Shown here in pieces: positions 50,032-61,927 of a stretch of 64,000 nt of DNA. Position numbers and translations under genes: made by a program. The stretch spans positions 4,665,001-4,729,000 of the forward strand of contig CM072340.1 in NCBI GenBank assembly GCA_036874045.1, given 5' to 3'. The notes beneath the pieces were generated by a model that was given only the letters and a program-made list of their open reading frames with translations, was not told the origin of the DNA and ran no database searches. The stretch's first letter is position 1; the number at the start of each line of letters is the position of its first letter. Source of the DNA: Cymodocea nodosa. Lineage: Eukaryota > Streptophyta > Magnoliopsida > Alismatales > Cymodoceaceae.

Positions 50032-50982
50032 TCTAGGATCGTATGGCTACACAAGAGGGGGGTGAATTATGTTTTTCAACATTTTTGTTTATAATTGAAA
50101 CTTCAATAATTAAAAATAAGTCGAGACACTATTTTCATAAAATCATTTTTATTCAAGGTTTCAATTACAATATACAATTCAATTCTCCTCAGAAATTGTA
50201 GATGAAATTATATCTCGATACCATGTATCATCTAAATAATTTCATAACTACAAACAGAGAAAACTAATTTGCAGAATTTAAAACATTTCTCCCTGTTTGA
50301 GATCTTTCTTCTTCTTCTTTTTCTTCTTCAGCAATTCTTCAGTGACGAATATCTTGTCTTTCTCTGCTTCACCGAATTTTCTTTCTTCTAATACTTCAAA
50401 TCTTTAGTGACGTATATAATACCTTTTTCTGCTTCACTGAATTTTCTTTCACTTTAGACATTTTCCCCGAGAAGGTGTTTTTGATCCCTAAAAGAGATTT
50501 TTCTTTTGGTGTGTAGGGATAATTTGATCCTTGAAAAGATTTTTCATTTTGTATGCAAGGATGGTTTGATCAACGAGAATTCTATGCCTTTTATACTGTA
50601 TCTTCATTACATGCATATCATTCACGTTTAACCACTACCAGTTTTCCACTTCTCCATGTATTTTATTTTTCCTTCATCGAAACACACATGTTCTAACCCA
50701 CGTTTATATTTCGAATTTTCTTTAATCATCAGTCCTGGATCTCTGAAAAATTTCTTGCAAAATAAACTTTCTCGTCCAAAGAATTTTCATCAGTATAATA
50801 AGAAGTCGTTACTTTAATGTTAATTAAACAAGTAACACAAGTATATATATATAACTTAACATTTCTAACTTAACGAGTTCCTCATGTGCCATTTCGCGTG
50901 ACAAGTACTGTAGCTAACTCAACGAACTAAGTCTGTGGCGTTATGCTAACTCAACGAGTATTTCAAAACAAAATACTCAACA
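50032..50982 (-). repeat. Shortened copia LTR
   Basis: Copia family LTR in minus orientation, from TCTAGGATCG to ...ATACTCAACA, 951 bp against a usual 1.7 kb. Both termini are present. Flanks (CCTCA left, ATCTT right) do not match, and the flanking sequences belong to different gypsy elements. Confidence 0.85.
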
Positions 50983-51843
50983 ATCTTCAATATAATAGAG
51001 CCGAGTATGAGAATCCTATAGTTTACCCAACTAATGGTCAGTATAGAATGTGTAATATGTTGAGACACGGAAGTTTGGGATAGGTATGACAGACTGGACC
51101 ATAGTATAGAGCAAAACCTAAACAAACTAGAATATTTTATGTGTTAGCAACAAGAAGTCAACCAAGTAAACTATAAAGAAGCATATTTAGAACCTAAAAT
51201 GGATATAATTTACGAAATTGAAGAAACCTTAATGAAAATTGATCAAAAATTGAATGTAATGAGATTAGATGGTCTGGAAAGAAAATTAAAAGCATTAGAC
51301 AAATATACAATGAAAATACAAGTTATGCAACAGGACAATGAAAATTATAATGTTATAGATCTGCATAATTTGTAAAATATACAGCAAATAGAAAATTCTG
51401 ATGCAATAGAATTTAAAGAATGCACTTTAAAACTAAAAGCAATTGAAGATCATAATCACGAAAATGATATACAAAAACATCATGAGAGTAACGAGAATCT
51501 AGAAGATGTTTGTGTAACATTAAGATCTAGAACTGATATACCACCAAGAACTCAAAATGAAAATAATAGAAGGTGGATAAGAGTAAAAATCAAAACGATA
51601 ATAAAAATGTAATAGCTGAAAATCTAGAAATCACTGAAGAACAATCTGAATCTGCTAATGAAGCTAAAAATGATCAAACAAATCAAACGAAAGAAAAAGA
51701 ATCTTTTAAATCACAATCTTTAGCACCCTATCTTGAAAGATTACAACAAACAATACTGAAAAACAAGAAAAAATCAGAGAAATTTTTGAAAAAGTACAAG
51801 TTAACATTCCTTTGTTAGATCTATTGCAGAAAATGACACCTTG
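50983..51843 (+). pseudogene. Element E (Athila-like gypsy) gag C-terminal part
   Basis: Plus-strand remnant. A helical, charged region (IIYEIEETLMKIDQKLNVMR, LERKLKALDKYTMK) and a FVTLRSGR-like segment (VCVTLRSRTDIPP near 51510) lead to the pre-protease motif VQVNIPLLDLLQKMTPC, colinear with 44484-44747 of D. The 5' part of E, including its LTR and primer site, is not present to the left of 50983. The solo LTR 51844-53457 interrupts it at its end. Confidence 0.75.
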
Positions 51844-53457
51844 TGTTGAGTATTTTTGTTTTGATGACGTGTGCTGAATGAAAATAATCATATTTGCTCA
51901 ATTACTATTGCTTGTGAAAAGAAATTAAAATAATCAATTAATACAGAAAAAGCTTACTGATATAAATATTTGTCTATATTGGATCTGAAGTTAATAACTA
52001 GTCGTTTCGTTGCATTAATTTCTCATTTAGCTAAACGTTAAGTTAACGTGTGTTTTTATTGAAAAGCATGATATGTTTTAATGTTATATCTTCTGTATCA
52101 TGAATAGTGCACGTTTAGACAACTCGTTAAGTTAGAGTTTTGTTTGTATAGAGGTCACGTGAGAACTCGTTAAGTTAGAGGCTTAAAGGTTAAAATAGGT
52201 AACGTGATAACTCGTTAAGTTAGTGAGTAAAAGAAGAGACGAACTCGTTAAGTTAGTGTTATACATGTGGTGAAATTATAAGTTACGAATGTTGTATTGT
52301 ATCACGTGAGGTGCACATGTTTAACTCGTTAAGTTAACATAACTAAACGCGTTGAGTTGCTATATTGAACACTAAGGCAACGCGTTAGGTTAGCGTTATA
52401 AACTTAAAGTTGTTATTTTTGCACGTGGTAAAATTCTTATTATAAAAACATTTGTTTATTATTGGTTCATTGAGTTATCATAACACAACAGAGATGGTTC
52501 GTTGAGTTATCATAACACAACGGAGATGGTTCGTTGAGATAGCATAACACCATAGACTTAGTTCGTTGAGTTAGCTACAGTACTTGTCACGTGAAATGGC
52601 ACATGAGGAACTCGTTAAGTTAGAAACATTAAGTTATATATATACTTGCGTTACTCGTTTAGTTAACATTAAAGTAACGACTTCTTATTACATTGATGAA
52701 AAACTTTTGGACGAGAAAGTTTATTTTGTAGGAAATTTTTCAGAGATCCAGGACTAATGATTAAAGAAAATTCAAAATATAAACGTGGGTTAGAACGTAT
52801 GTGTTTCGATGAAGGAAAAAGGAAAGACGTGGAGAAGTGGAAAACTAGTAGTGGTTAAACGTGAAGGATATGCATGAAATGAAGATACAGTATAAAAGGC
52901 ATAGAATTCTTGTTGATCAATTTATCCTTGCACACAAAAAGAAAAATCTTTTCAAGGATCGAACCATCCCTACACACCAAAAGAAAAATCTTTTTCAGGG
53001 ATCAAAAACACCTTCTCGGGGAAAATCTCTCAAGTGGAAGAAAGTTCAGTGAAGCATAAAAAGGTAAGATTTTCGTCACTGAGGATTTGAAGTATCAGAA
53101 GAAAGCAAATTCGGTGAAGCATGAAAAGACAAGATATTTGTCACTGAAGAATTGCTGAAGAAGAAAAAGAAGAAGAAGAAAGATATCAAATAGGGAGAAA
53201 AGTTTTTAATTCCGCAAATTAGTTTTCTATGTTTGTAGTTATGAAATTGTTTAGATAATACATGGTATCGAAATATAATTGCATCTACAATTTCTGAGGA
53301 GAATTGAATTGTATATTGTAATTGAAACCTTGAATAAAAATGATTTTATGAAAACAATGTCTCGACTTGTTTTTGAGTTTTAAAGTTTCAATTATATTTC
53401 AGAAAATATTAAAAATACACAATTCACCCCCCTCTTGTGTAGCCATACGATCCTACA
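51844..53457 (+). repeat. Copia solo LTR in element E
   Basis: TGTTGAGTATTTTTG to ...CGATCCTACA, 1,614 bp, with the perfect 5-bp duplication CCTTG (51839-51843 and 53458-53462). Internal sequence is absent, so this is a solo LTR. It has the variant mid-block: three 32-bp units at 52464-52495, 52496-52527 and 52528-52559 with the core GGTTC[A/G]TTGAG[T/A]TA. Confidence 0.95.
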
Positions 53458-54048
53458 CCTTGTGCTAAATTTCTGAAGGATTGGTATACTAAGAAAAGAG
53501 AGCGAAAAGTTCTTAGAAAGGTCTTTTTAGCTAAGCAAAGTATTTCCCTATTTCTGCCATAAATTCCTAAAAAGTTATCTGATCCTGAAATCCCTGTTAT
53601 ATCATGCACCATAGGAAATACCATTCTAGAAAGAACTTTAATAGACTTAGGTGCAGGTATAAATGTTATGCCAAGTGATATATTTGCATCCTTAGGATTA
53701 GAAGGCTTAACACCTACTAGTACGGTTATTCAATTAGCTGATAGAAGTATAAGATACCCTAGAGGAAAAATAGAGGATGTCTTAATTAAAATCAAAAATT
53801 TTATATATCCTATTGATATTGTAATTTTGGATTCCCAACAAATTAAGCATAGAAATAGTGATACATCTTTAATTTTGGGAAGGCCATTTTTAGAAACATC
53901 AGGGGCTGTTATAAATTGTAAAACTGGAGAAATGAAGTTAGCATATGGTAATGAGGATACTCACTTAAATATTTTCAAACTAGAAAGGTTTGAGGAATTA
54001 GAAATGCCCTTACATACCATAGATTTTTTAGAGGATGAATGAGATATG
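53458..54048 (+). pseudogene. Element E aspartic protease
   Basis: Begins AKFLKDWYTKKRERKVLRKVFLAK, continuing gag across the solo LTR. The protease active site LIDLGAGINVMPSDIFASLG follows, then VIQLADRSIRYPRGKIEDVLIKI, YPIDIVILD and LILGRPFLETSGAVIN. The tail runs NIFKLERFEELEMPLHTIDFLEDE (53668-54042). Gypsy retropepsin of the Athila type, well preserved apart from the insertion. Confidence 0.92.
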
Positions 54049-55340
54049 TTAGATGATGTGATTTAAGAAGAATTAAATAGGCAAATCAATTCTGAAACTT
54101 TAGAAAAAAGTGAAAGCATAAATATAGAAGGAGATCTACAAGAAATTAATTTAGAAAATGATGATGTTCAATTAGGAGCTCTAGCTTCCGATGGGCAACA
54201 TTTAGAATTAAAACCTTTACCTCTTGAATTAACCTATATATTTCTAGAAGAGAAACGAACCTATCCAATCATTATTTCTTCAAATTTAAAAGAAGATCAA
54301 ATAGCTAAATTTAGAAGTGAAAAGTTATAAAGAAACAATAGGATGGACTATGACTAATATAAAAGGGTTAAGTTCAACTTTATGCTGTCACCACATATAT
54401 TTAGAAGAGAATGCCAAACCTGTTAGAATTCCTAAGAGGAGATTAAATCCAAACCTTAAAGAAGTAGTCAGGAAGGAAATAGTGAAATGGTAGATAATGA
54501 CATAATTTATCCGATTTCTAATAGCTCATGGGTTAGCCCAATCCATGTAGTTCCCAAGAAATCAGGATTAACAGTTATTAGGAATGAAAGTCAAGACTTG
54601 ATACCTACCAGAATTCAATCAGGTTGGAGAGTATGTATAGACTATAGAAAGCTGAATGCTGTAACTAGGAAAGATCATTTTCCCTTACCTTTTATAGATC
54701 AAATGCTGGAAAGATTAGCAGGGCAAGAATATTTTTGTTTCCTAGATGGGTATTCAGGTTATAATCAAATTCCAATAGCATTAGAGGATCAAGAGAAAAC
54801 AACTTTCACCTGTCCTAATAGAACTTATGCTTTTAAGATAATGCCATTCAGATTATGTAATGCACCAACTACCTTTCAAAGGTGTATGCAAGGCATATTT
54901 ACTGGAATGACTGAAGACTTTTTAGAAATATTTATGGATGATTTTACTGTATATGGCAATTCATATGAAGTTTGTTTAAGCAATTTAGACCTAATATTAA
55001 AACGCTGTGTGGAAAAAAATTTGGTTTTAAATTGAGAAAAATGTCACTTCATGGTTAAACAAGGAATAGTCTTAGGGCATGTTGTTTCTAAGAAAGGGTT
55101 GGAAGTAGATAAAGCTAAAATAGAAGTAATTTCTAACCTACCAGAACCTAAATCAGTAAAAGATATTAGATCAATTCTAGGACATGCTGGTTTTTATAGA
55201 AGATTTATTAAAGACTTTAGCAAGATAGCTAGACCTTTAACCAATCTATTAAAAGATGTCCCATTTAACTTTGATAAAAATTGCAAGGAAGAATTTTTCA
55301 AACTTAAAACTAGCTTAATTTCAACTCCTATAATTCAAGC
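54049..55340 (+). pseudogene. Element E reverse transcriptase
   Basis: After an acidic linker (54049-54300), RT shows DNDIIYPISNSSWVSPIHVV, GWRVCIDYRKLNAVTRKDHF, FLDGYSGYNQIPIALEDQEK, the catalytic FMDDFTVYG (near 54931) and [19 protein letters not shown]. It then shows [20 protein letters not shown]. Closely related to, but distinct from, D. Several breaks. Confidence 0.92.
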
Positions 55341-56444
55341 ACCTGATTGGAGCCATCCATTTGAATTAATGTGTGATGCATCTGATTTTGCTATAGGAGT
55401 AGTGTTGGGACAGAAGAAAGAAAAATCTCCTAGAGTGATTCATTATGCAAGCAAAACCTTAAATGATGCTCAAGTTAATTACACAACTACTGAAAAACAA
55501 TTATTAGCTGTTATGTTTGCCTTAGAAAAGTTTAGATCATATCTGATTGGAGCTAAAGTAATAGTATACATGGATCATTCAGCTTTAAAACATCTAATAA
55601 AGAAAAAAGAAACTAAGCCTAGATTGATCCGATGAATATTATTATTACAAGAATTTGATCTAGAAATTAAAGATAAAAAAGGTTGTGAGAATGTAGTAGC
55701 AGATCATTTATCAAGATTACAAATAGAAAAATCAAATATGGAAATTAAGGATAATTTTCCTAATGAACAATTAATGACCATCAACACAATGCCTTGGTAT
55801 GCAGACATAGTTAATTACTTAGTTACTGGTTTAACACCTAAGGATTGGAATAGACAGGATAAGAAATTGTTTTTCTCAAGAGTAAAATATTACTATTGAG
55901 AAGACCCATACTTATTTAAGAAATGCCCTGATCTGGTTTTAAGGAGGTGTGTTCCAGAAACTAAATATCAGAGCATATTGTCTTTCTATCATGACCAAAC
56001 TGGTGGAGGGCATTTTGGTTCAAGGAAAATTGCTGCAAAAATTCTGCAATGTAGATTTTATTGGCCAACACTATTCAAAGATGCTCATAAATATTGCTTA
56101 AGTTGTTTAAGATGTCAACAAATAGGAAGAATATCAAAGAGGAATATGATACCTCTTAATCCTATTATTGAGGTTGAAATCTTTGATGTGTGGGGAATAG
56201 ATTTTATGGGTCCATTTCCTATGTCTAATCAATTTAATTACATATTGTTGAGCGTGGATTATGTATCTAAATGGATAGAAGCTATTCCTACAAAAACTAA
56301 TGACAACAAAGTAGTAATACAATTTATAAGAACCAACATATTTGCCAGATTTGGAATACCTAAAGCTATTATCAGTGATAGAGGAACTCATTTCTGTAAT
56401 AGAAGTTTTGAAGCCTTAATGAAGAAATATGGAGTAATCCATAA
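55341..56444 (+). pseudogene. Element E RNase H and integrase N-terminal half
   Basis: RNase H has [40 protein letters not shown] and [20 protein letters not shown]. Integrase shows the zinc region (HDQTGGGHFGSRKIAAKILQ, CLSCLRCQQIG) and core FDVWGIDFMGPFP, WIEAIPTKTNDNKVV and IISDRGTHFCNRSFEALMKK (55978-56440). Its counterpart in the opposite orientation is 62658-64000 (H). Several breaks; interrupted at about 56445. Confidence 0.92.
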
Positions 56445-57272
56445 AAACACATACAGATTGATACGATACAGAAGCAAGTGAATAACAGATGTCATTCAGA
56501 AAGAAAAGGTGAAAACAGATCATTAGGGAAATCGATTAGCAATTTGTAACAAAGCACGCACCAGACAAACAACATGCACCTGTCTCTATGAAAGAAGGTT
56601 TTGAATGAACTATCACTCTTTGAAATAATTCAATTACAAGTAAAACCAATTTAGCCCAAAAAAATGCTACCTGAATCTAGGCACGCACAAGTTTGCTATA
56701 CCTTTAAAATGACGCGACACTAAATCCATACAGTAAGAAAATAAAATATATCTCTAGGTACTAGGCATGCCCTATTTCCAAATACACTAAAACCATAGAT
56801 TAACATTTATCTTGGCAGGTGGTTCATCAAAGATACGATGCTAACAAGATGACTGGAAAAAATTCCCACACCCAACAATCGTACCAAAGATGAACTTGGT
56901 AAAGTGAATACAATTAATCACCCACTCTAGAGTGAGTAAAGTGGTCTTAAATTTAAATCCTGGCAAAAACATTGAAAATAAACTACAGTAGCAAATTTGT
57001 ATTGTAATAGCTTCTGTGTGCCTAATAAATATGATCAGAATAGTATTAACTTATTTGTGCATATAGAATTAGAATTCTATGGAATTGAAATTTTGACAAA
57101 ATTAGAATTTTACAGAATTAGATGGAAATAGAATTTAAAATATAGATGTTTATGCATATACATGAATTAGATGAAAATTTAAATTCAAATATGTGTATAA
57201 TAGAAAAATTAGAAAAAATTAAAATTTTATATTTATGTATGATAATAATGTAATATAATTATCTTTAATTTA
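56445..57272. other. Unclassified 0.8-kb insertion in element E
   Basis: Sequence splitting the integrase of E: homology stops after ATCCATAAA and resumes at ACATCATATCATCCGCAAAC. I see no reading frame, no terminal inverted repeat, no poly-A tail and no clear target duplication. The right 250 bases are AT-rich with loose repeats of TTAGAATT(C/T)TA. It could be a short non-autonomous element or filler DNA; not identified. Confidence 0.55.
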
Positions 57273-57450
57273 GTGTTAACATCATATCATCCGCAAACAA
57301 GTGGACAAGTAGAAAGTGCTAACAAACAAATTAAGTTAATCTTAGAAAAAGTAGTAAATCCTACTAGAACAGATTGGGTTAATAGATTGATAGATGCACT
57401 TTGGGCTTATAGAACTGCTTATAAGACAAGCTTAGGTATATCACCTTTTA
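57273..57450 (+). pseudogene. Element E integrase, resumed
   Basis: [20 protein letters not shown] ... [32 protein letters not shown], the end of the integrase core with the conserved HPQTSGQ and ANKQIK. It stops abruptly at 57450 where an Athila-like LTR fragment begins. Confidence 0.9.
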
Positions 57451-59555
57451 CATATCGAACATATTTCGGACAGTTATGTTTAACAGATCGAATATGTCGG
57501 ATAGTTATGTTTATATTGCCGAACAGTTATGTTTTGAAAGAATATTTTATTATTTCCAGAAGTACACGTGTCAAAACCATAATGCATGACTTAAGTGAAC
57601 TTTCGGTGAGTTATCTCTAACTATCTGAAATTGAAGTTGGGCATCAGATAGTTATATGTGTAACCCTCCAAAATCTCTTTTTATTTATAAAATAGCTATG
57701 AACACGTGTCATGTTCTGGTAAAGTAACTTAAGTGGATTTTCAGTGAGTTAGCTGTAACTATCCAAAATGCATTTGAGCATCGGATAGTTAGACCTGTAA
57801 CTCTTCGAAATGGGTATTTTATTATTAAACTGCTGCTGACACATGTCGAGATCTGGTAGATTTACTTAAGTTATATATCAGTGAGTTAAGTTTATAACTA
57901 TCTGAAATGCATCTAAGCATCGGATAGTTAAGTTTATTAGTATCTGAAATGCACCTAAGCATCGGATAGTTAAATTTATGCACGTGTTGAATTTAAGTGC
58001 TTTAGTATATCACGTGAGATGCACATGTTTAACTCGTTAAGTTAGCATAACTGTACGCGTTGAGTTACATAAATACACACTAAGGTAACGCATTATGTTA
58101 ACGGCTTATTTCTTTAATGCACGTGTTTTATAGTGAAATCAACGAAGAAAGTCCGTTGAGTTACTTGTAACTCCACGGACTATTTATTTTCTAATATGCC
58201 ACTGTAGCGGTTGTAGAAACAAGATAGTTGGAAGAAAAACCACGATTGCATGTATTGCGTAGGGAGAAGAAATCATTGCCGTTGATATGAATGAAGGAAA
58301 TCCAACCGATCATTCAAGTAGAAGCAGTTACTACTGAAGAAATATAAAAGAAAAGAAGAAAAAGAAGTGCGTGTGTGATCGATGGACGACCAATGTATAT
58401 AGAGGAGGAGCACCGAGCTTTCTACAGACAGTATCGGCGATTCTCCGAAGTATCACACCAACCATCATTACCACCACCATATCCACCATAATCACCAATC
58501 ATCGGAGGTCTGTGAGAATACTTTCTTGATGTCGGGTCGATTTCAAGCCAAACACAATGCTTGACAACCACTGTGAGGAGTGATCGTGTCGCAGGAAGGG
58601 AAGCCATTTTCACCAAGCGTCGACTCATATTTCAGGAGATCGTAAAGCTTTTAGCCTTGGCTTCGGGTTGATGCCTGTATGCTAAAGAGAAGATTATCTT
58701 GCAATTTTGGACTCGTGATTCTATAGGGAGAGGAGACAAAATTGTAAGTGGTTTAATTTTCAATGGTGTAATCGCGTTGCAAGTACTGTCGGAATTATTT
58801 ACTATCGAGTGAGATTACTTTACATTTCACCTTTCGCCCATTTCCATGTTCATATTAAAACAAAAATACCAAAAATAATTTATCTATGTTTGTATGTTGT
58901 ATTTGAGTGTTGTATTGTTTGTGTTGTATCGTGATTAATGTTATCTTTGTTAGTGTTGTGATTGTTTTATGTTTGTTTTAGTTTTATAGTTTACTGAAAT
59001 TGGTTCGTTCAAAAGACTTAAAGATTTTAAAGATTACTGTTTGAATTATCTGAATGTTAGTATTGCTTAATGATAAATCTAGTGTTTACTAACATTAAAG
59101 AGCTTAATTGATGTTATTTACAATCTGTGGAATCGCCCAATGGTTGGCCGAATTCCTCTGTAAATAGCAGTATTAAAAAGAAAAGATAGGCTCGTGGAGT
59201 TAACTTAAGTCCACGAGGTTAGTCCGTTGAGTTAGCCATAACTCAATGAACTTTATCTGTTGAGTTAACTGTAATTCAACGGAGAGCTTATTGAATATAT
59301 AAATTTGATTGTTAACAAACGAACAGTTCTTAAACTTTTCAGCAATTCCCTATGGGATCGACCTATACTTGCACACTGATGCAATAGACACTGTGCACTT
59401 GCAGTTAAAGTACAAATTTGAATTAATATCTAAATTGTATTAAAGGTTGTTTGTTTACTTCTAAAAAAAGAATAGGCATAAAGATAAATTAACTAAGTAA
59501 AAACAGAAGTAACAAATCCAAGTTTTTCTATTGTAGTGCTAGGAAATTGCAAACA
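57451..59555 (+). repeat. Athila-like LTR, lacking its start
   Basis: Homologous to the solo LTR 32785-34814 from about 33068 onward, ending ...AATTGCAAACA. It keeps the CGGACAGTTATG repeats, CACGTG at 58011, the copia-like block at about 58007-58105, and the terminal TGTACTTGCAC / ACAATAGACACTGTGC region. Confidence 0.85.
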
Positions 59556-60078
59556 GTTACTGTTTGAATTATCTGAATGTTAGTATTGCTTAATGATAAA
59601 TCCAGTGTTTACTAACATTAAAGAGCTTAATTGATGTTATTTACAATCTATGGAATCGCCCAATGGTTGGACGAATTCCTTTGTAAATAGCAATATTAAA
59701 AAGAAAAGACAGGCTCGTGGAGTTAACTTAAGTCCACGAGGTTAGTCCGTTGAGTTAGCCATAACTCAACGCACTTTATCTGTTGAGTTAACTGTAATTC
59801 AACGGAGAGCTTATTGAATATATAAATTTGATTGTTAACAAACGGACAGTTCTAAACTTTTCAGCAATTCCCTATAGGATCGACTTGTACTTGCACACTA
59901 ATACAATAGACACTATACACTTGCAGTTAAAGTACAAATTGGAATTAATATCTAAATTGTATTAAAGGTTGTTTGTTTACTTCTAAAAGAAAGAATAGGC
60001 ATAAAGATAAATTAACTAAGTAAAAATAGAAGTAACAAATCCAAGTTTTTCTCGTGTAGTGTTGGGAAAACGCAAACA
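59556..60078 (+). repeat. Last 523 bp of a second Athila-like LTR
   Basis: Starts GTTACTGTTTGAATTATCTG, repeating the sequence at 59033 at an offset of 523 bp, and ends with an LTR terminus ...ACGCAAACA at 60078. It abuts the end of the previous LTR copy directly, giving two LTR 3' ends in a row. Confidence 0.85.
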
Positions 60079-61927
60079 TTGATAGACATTTTTAATTAGA
60101 ATGTTAGCTACCATGTGTGCTTTATCATTTAAATGCTTCAATCTATTTAATAAAGGCACACCATGATTGATAGCCAAACTATCCTTGATTTCTTGTTCTG
60201 TCCACTCAACGGCAGTTGTACTTTCCAAAATTTCCTGTCCTTCATTCTTTAATCCAAAAATGTTGTAGAGAAGTTCTGGTGTTATCTGTACATCAGCTTC
60301 CTCCACGTTGGAAATTAATTTTCCTTCTTCCTCTCTCAAATTTGCATAAAAATAGGGCACTAGATTCTCACACACTACATGCCCTCTTTCTTGAGAAATA
60401 AACTACAGTAGACCTTGGAATTCAAATGGATCTTTGATTTCTTGCATTCCATCCCAATTTACTGGTCTACTGTAAATAATATCATAACTCCTTATTTCTT
60501 GATATTTGGTATAAGCTTCCTGACTACAAAAATGAACTTCATTCAAAATTGTTGTTTCAGTCGGGTCAGGAAGGTGACTTTGTTGTTCCAGAGGGGTTTG
60601 TACTTGCTCTTCCTCTAACATAGGCTACATTTGAACATTTTCTACAGATTCCTGAATTTCTGTTTCTGTTTGTGGCGGTGAGCCGGCAGAACTCTCCACT
60701 CTGTCTTGAATTCTTTCCATATATTGCTGAAGCGTTTCTTGCTCTTCAGTGGAACCTATGAAATTATTTTTGTCTAAATGGCTTCTTTCATTCTCTTCAT
60801 TTTCTACTCTTTCTTCTTCCTCCTAACTACCAATCTATTCTATTACTATTCTTTCTGATTTTGTAACAGATTGGGATGGAGTCACGGGCAATTCAGTTTC
60901 TGCCCTAGTTTCTCTTTCTTCTTATACAGGCTGCAAACTAATTTCAGCTTGATTTTCTTCTTTTCTTTGCTCCTACTGCTGCAGCTCCGGCTCCTCCTCA
61001 AAATCGGATAGCAGGTTAATTAAAATTTGCTCCACAGGCCCTGTAAAAATTGGTACTTCAGATTTAATTTCTTCATTTTCAGGCACTTTTTCTTTTCCTT
61101 TCTTTTTTCTGATTAGTTGCGCTTGCTCTTCCTCTTCATCTTCTGAAATTAAATCTACAAAAGTAGGCTCTACAAGCCTTCGAGCCACAGGTACTGGCTC
61201 TTCCTGTTTAACTTTTTCTATAATTACTAGTCTCGAAGGACCAGCTTCATCTCCTTTTGCAGTAGGTTTGGTAGTAGCTGCTACCTGATACTGTTCAACT
61301 TTTATTTTGTATTGGGCCCTTATCCTTTCTTCGACCCTTTTTCTCTTAATGGCATCATATATAATATGTACCTTAGGTGTAGCTATTTCTTGAGTATCAC
61401 CTTGGTCTCTTGCTGTCTTGACCAAGCTAGTAAATTCTTTCTCTTCTTCTTCAGTTCTTGACCAAACAAATGCTAATCGTGGCAATGGTTTTGTTGGCTG
61501 AACTGGAGGTCTTGACTGCTGTTCCTTAGGAACAGGTCTTTCAGCATTCGATTCTTCCTATTCTCTTGCTCGTTGCTGCTGCCATATTTCCCAGCTTCCT
61601 CGACCAGCAATGCGTTTCTTAAACCACAATCTAGCTTTACGTTGAATTAGCTCTAGGGCTACTTCATTGTTTGGCCGGATTTTTCTTTCTTTGCTAATTG
61701 CAATTTCAGTTGCCACTCTAATCTATGTCTCCATTATTTGTGGTATTTGTATTTCTAACTCAACTAAAACTTTCCTCAAGTTAAAGAGCTCTGATTCTAC
61801 CTATTGTAGCTTTTTCTCTCTTGTTGTATTTCTGATCTTCTACCGTGTGTGCCATTCTTCAGATTCCTTCAGAAACTGTGCGGTGTCCACTGCATCTTCT
61901 CAGAATTTAGGCGTCATTTTCCTCATC
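60079..61927 (-). pseudogene. Element H third ORF, related to that of the copia elements
   Basis: Minus-strand gypsy element, 3' of pol. The first part (61485-61927) is basic and charged with a KEREERIR-type helical region. The acidic middle (60973-61485) has EEPVPVARRLVEPTFVDLIS and EDEEEEQAQ. The conserved domain (60079-60621) reads HFCSQEAYTKYQEIRSYDII, then RPVNWDGMQEIKDPFEFQGL, FYANLREEEGKLISNVEEAD, ITPELLYNIFGLKNEG and AHMVANILIKNV. These match the copia third ORF in order (EALQKYNNL, MEIRDLFEFQGL, FYSNL, ELIFEVLGLKNEG, ARFIANILHANL). The ORF is cut at 60078 by an LTR. Start region placed at the ATG at 61925-61927. Several breaks. Confidence 0.78.

Noticed and set aside
56445-57272. Helitron or MITE assignment for the insertion in E
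   Set aside because: No CTRR end with hairpin, no TC start between A and T, and no terminal inverted repeats could be seen.
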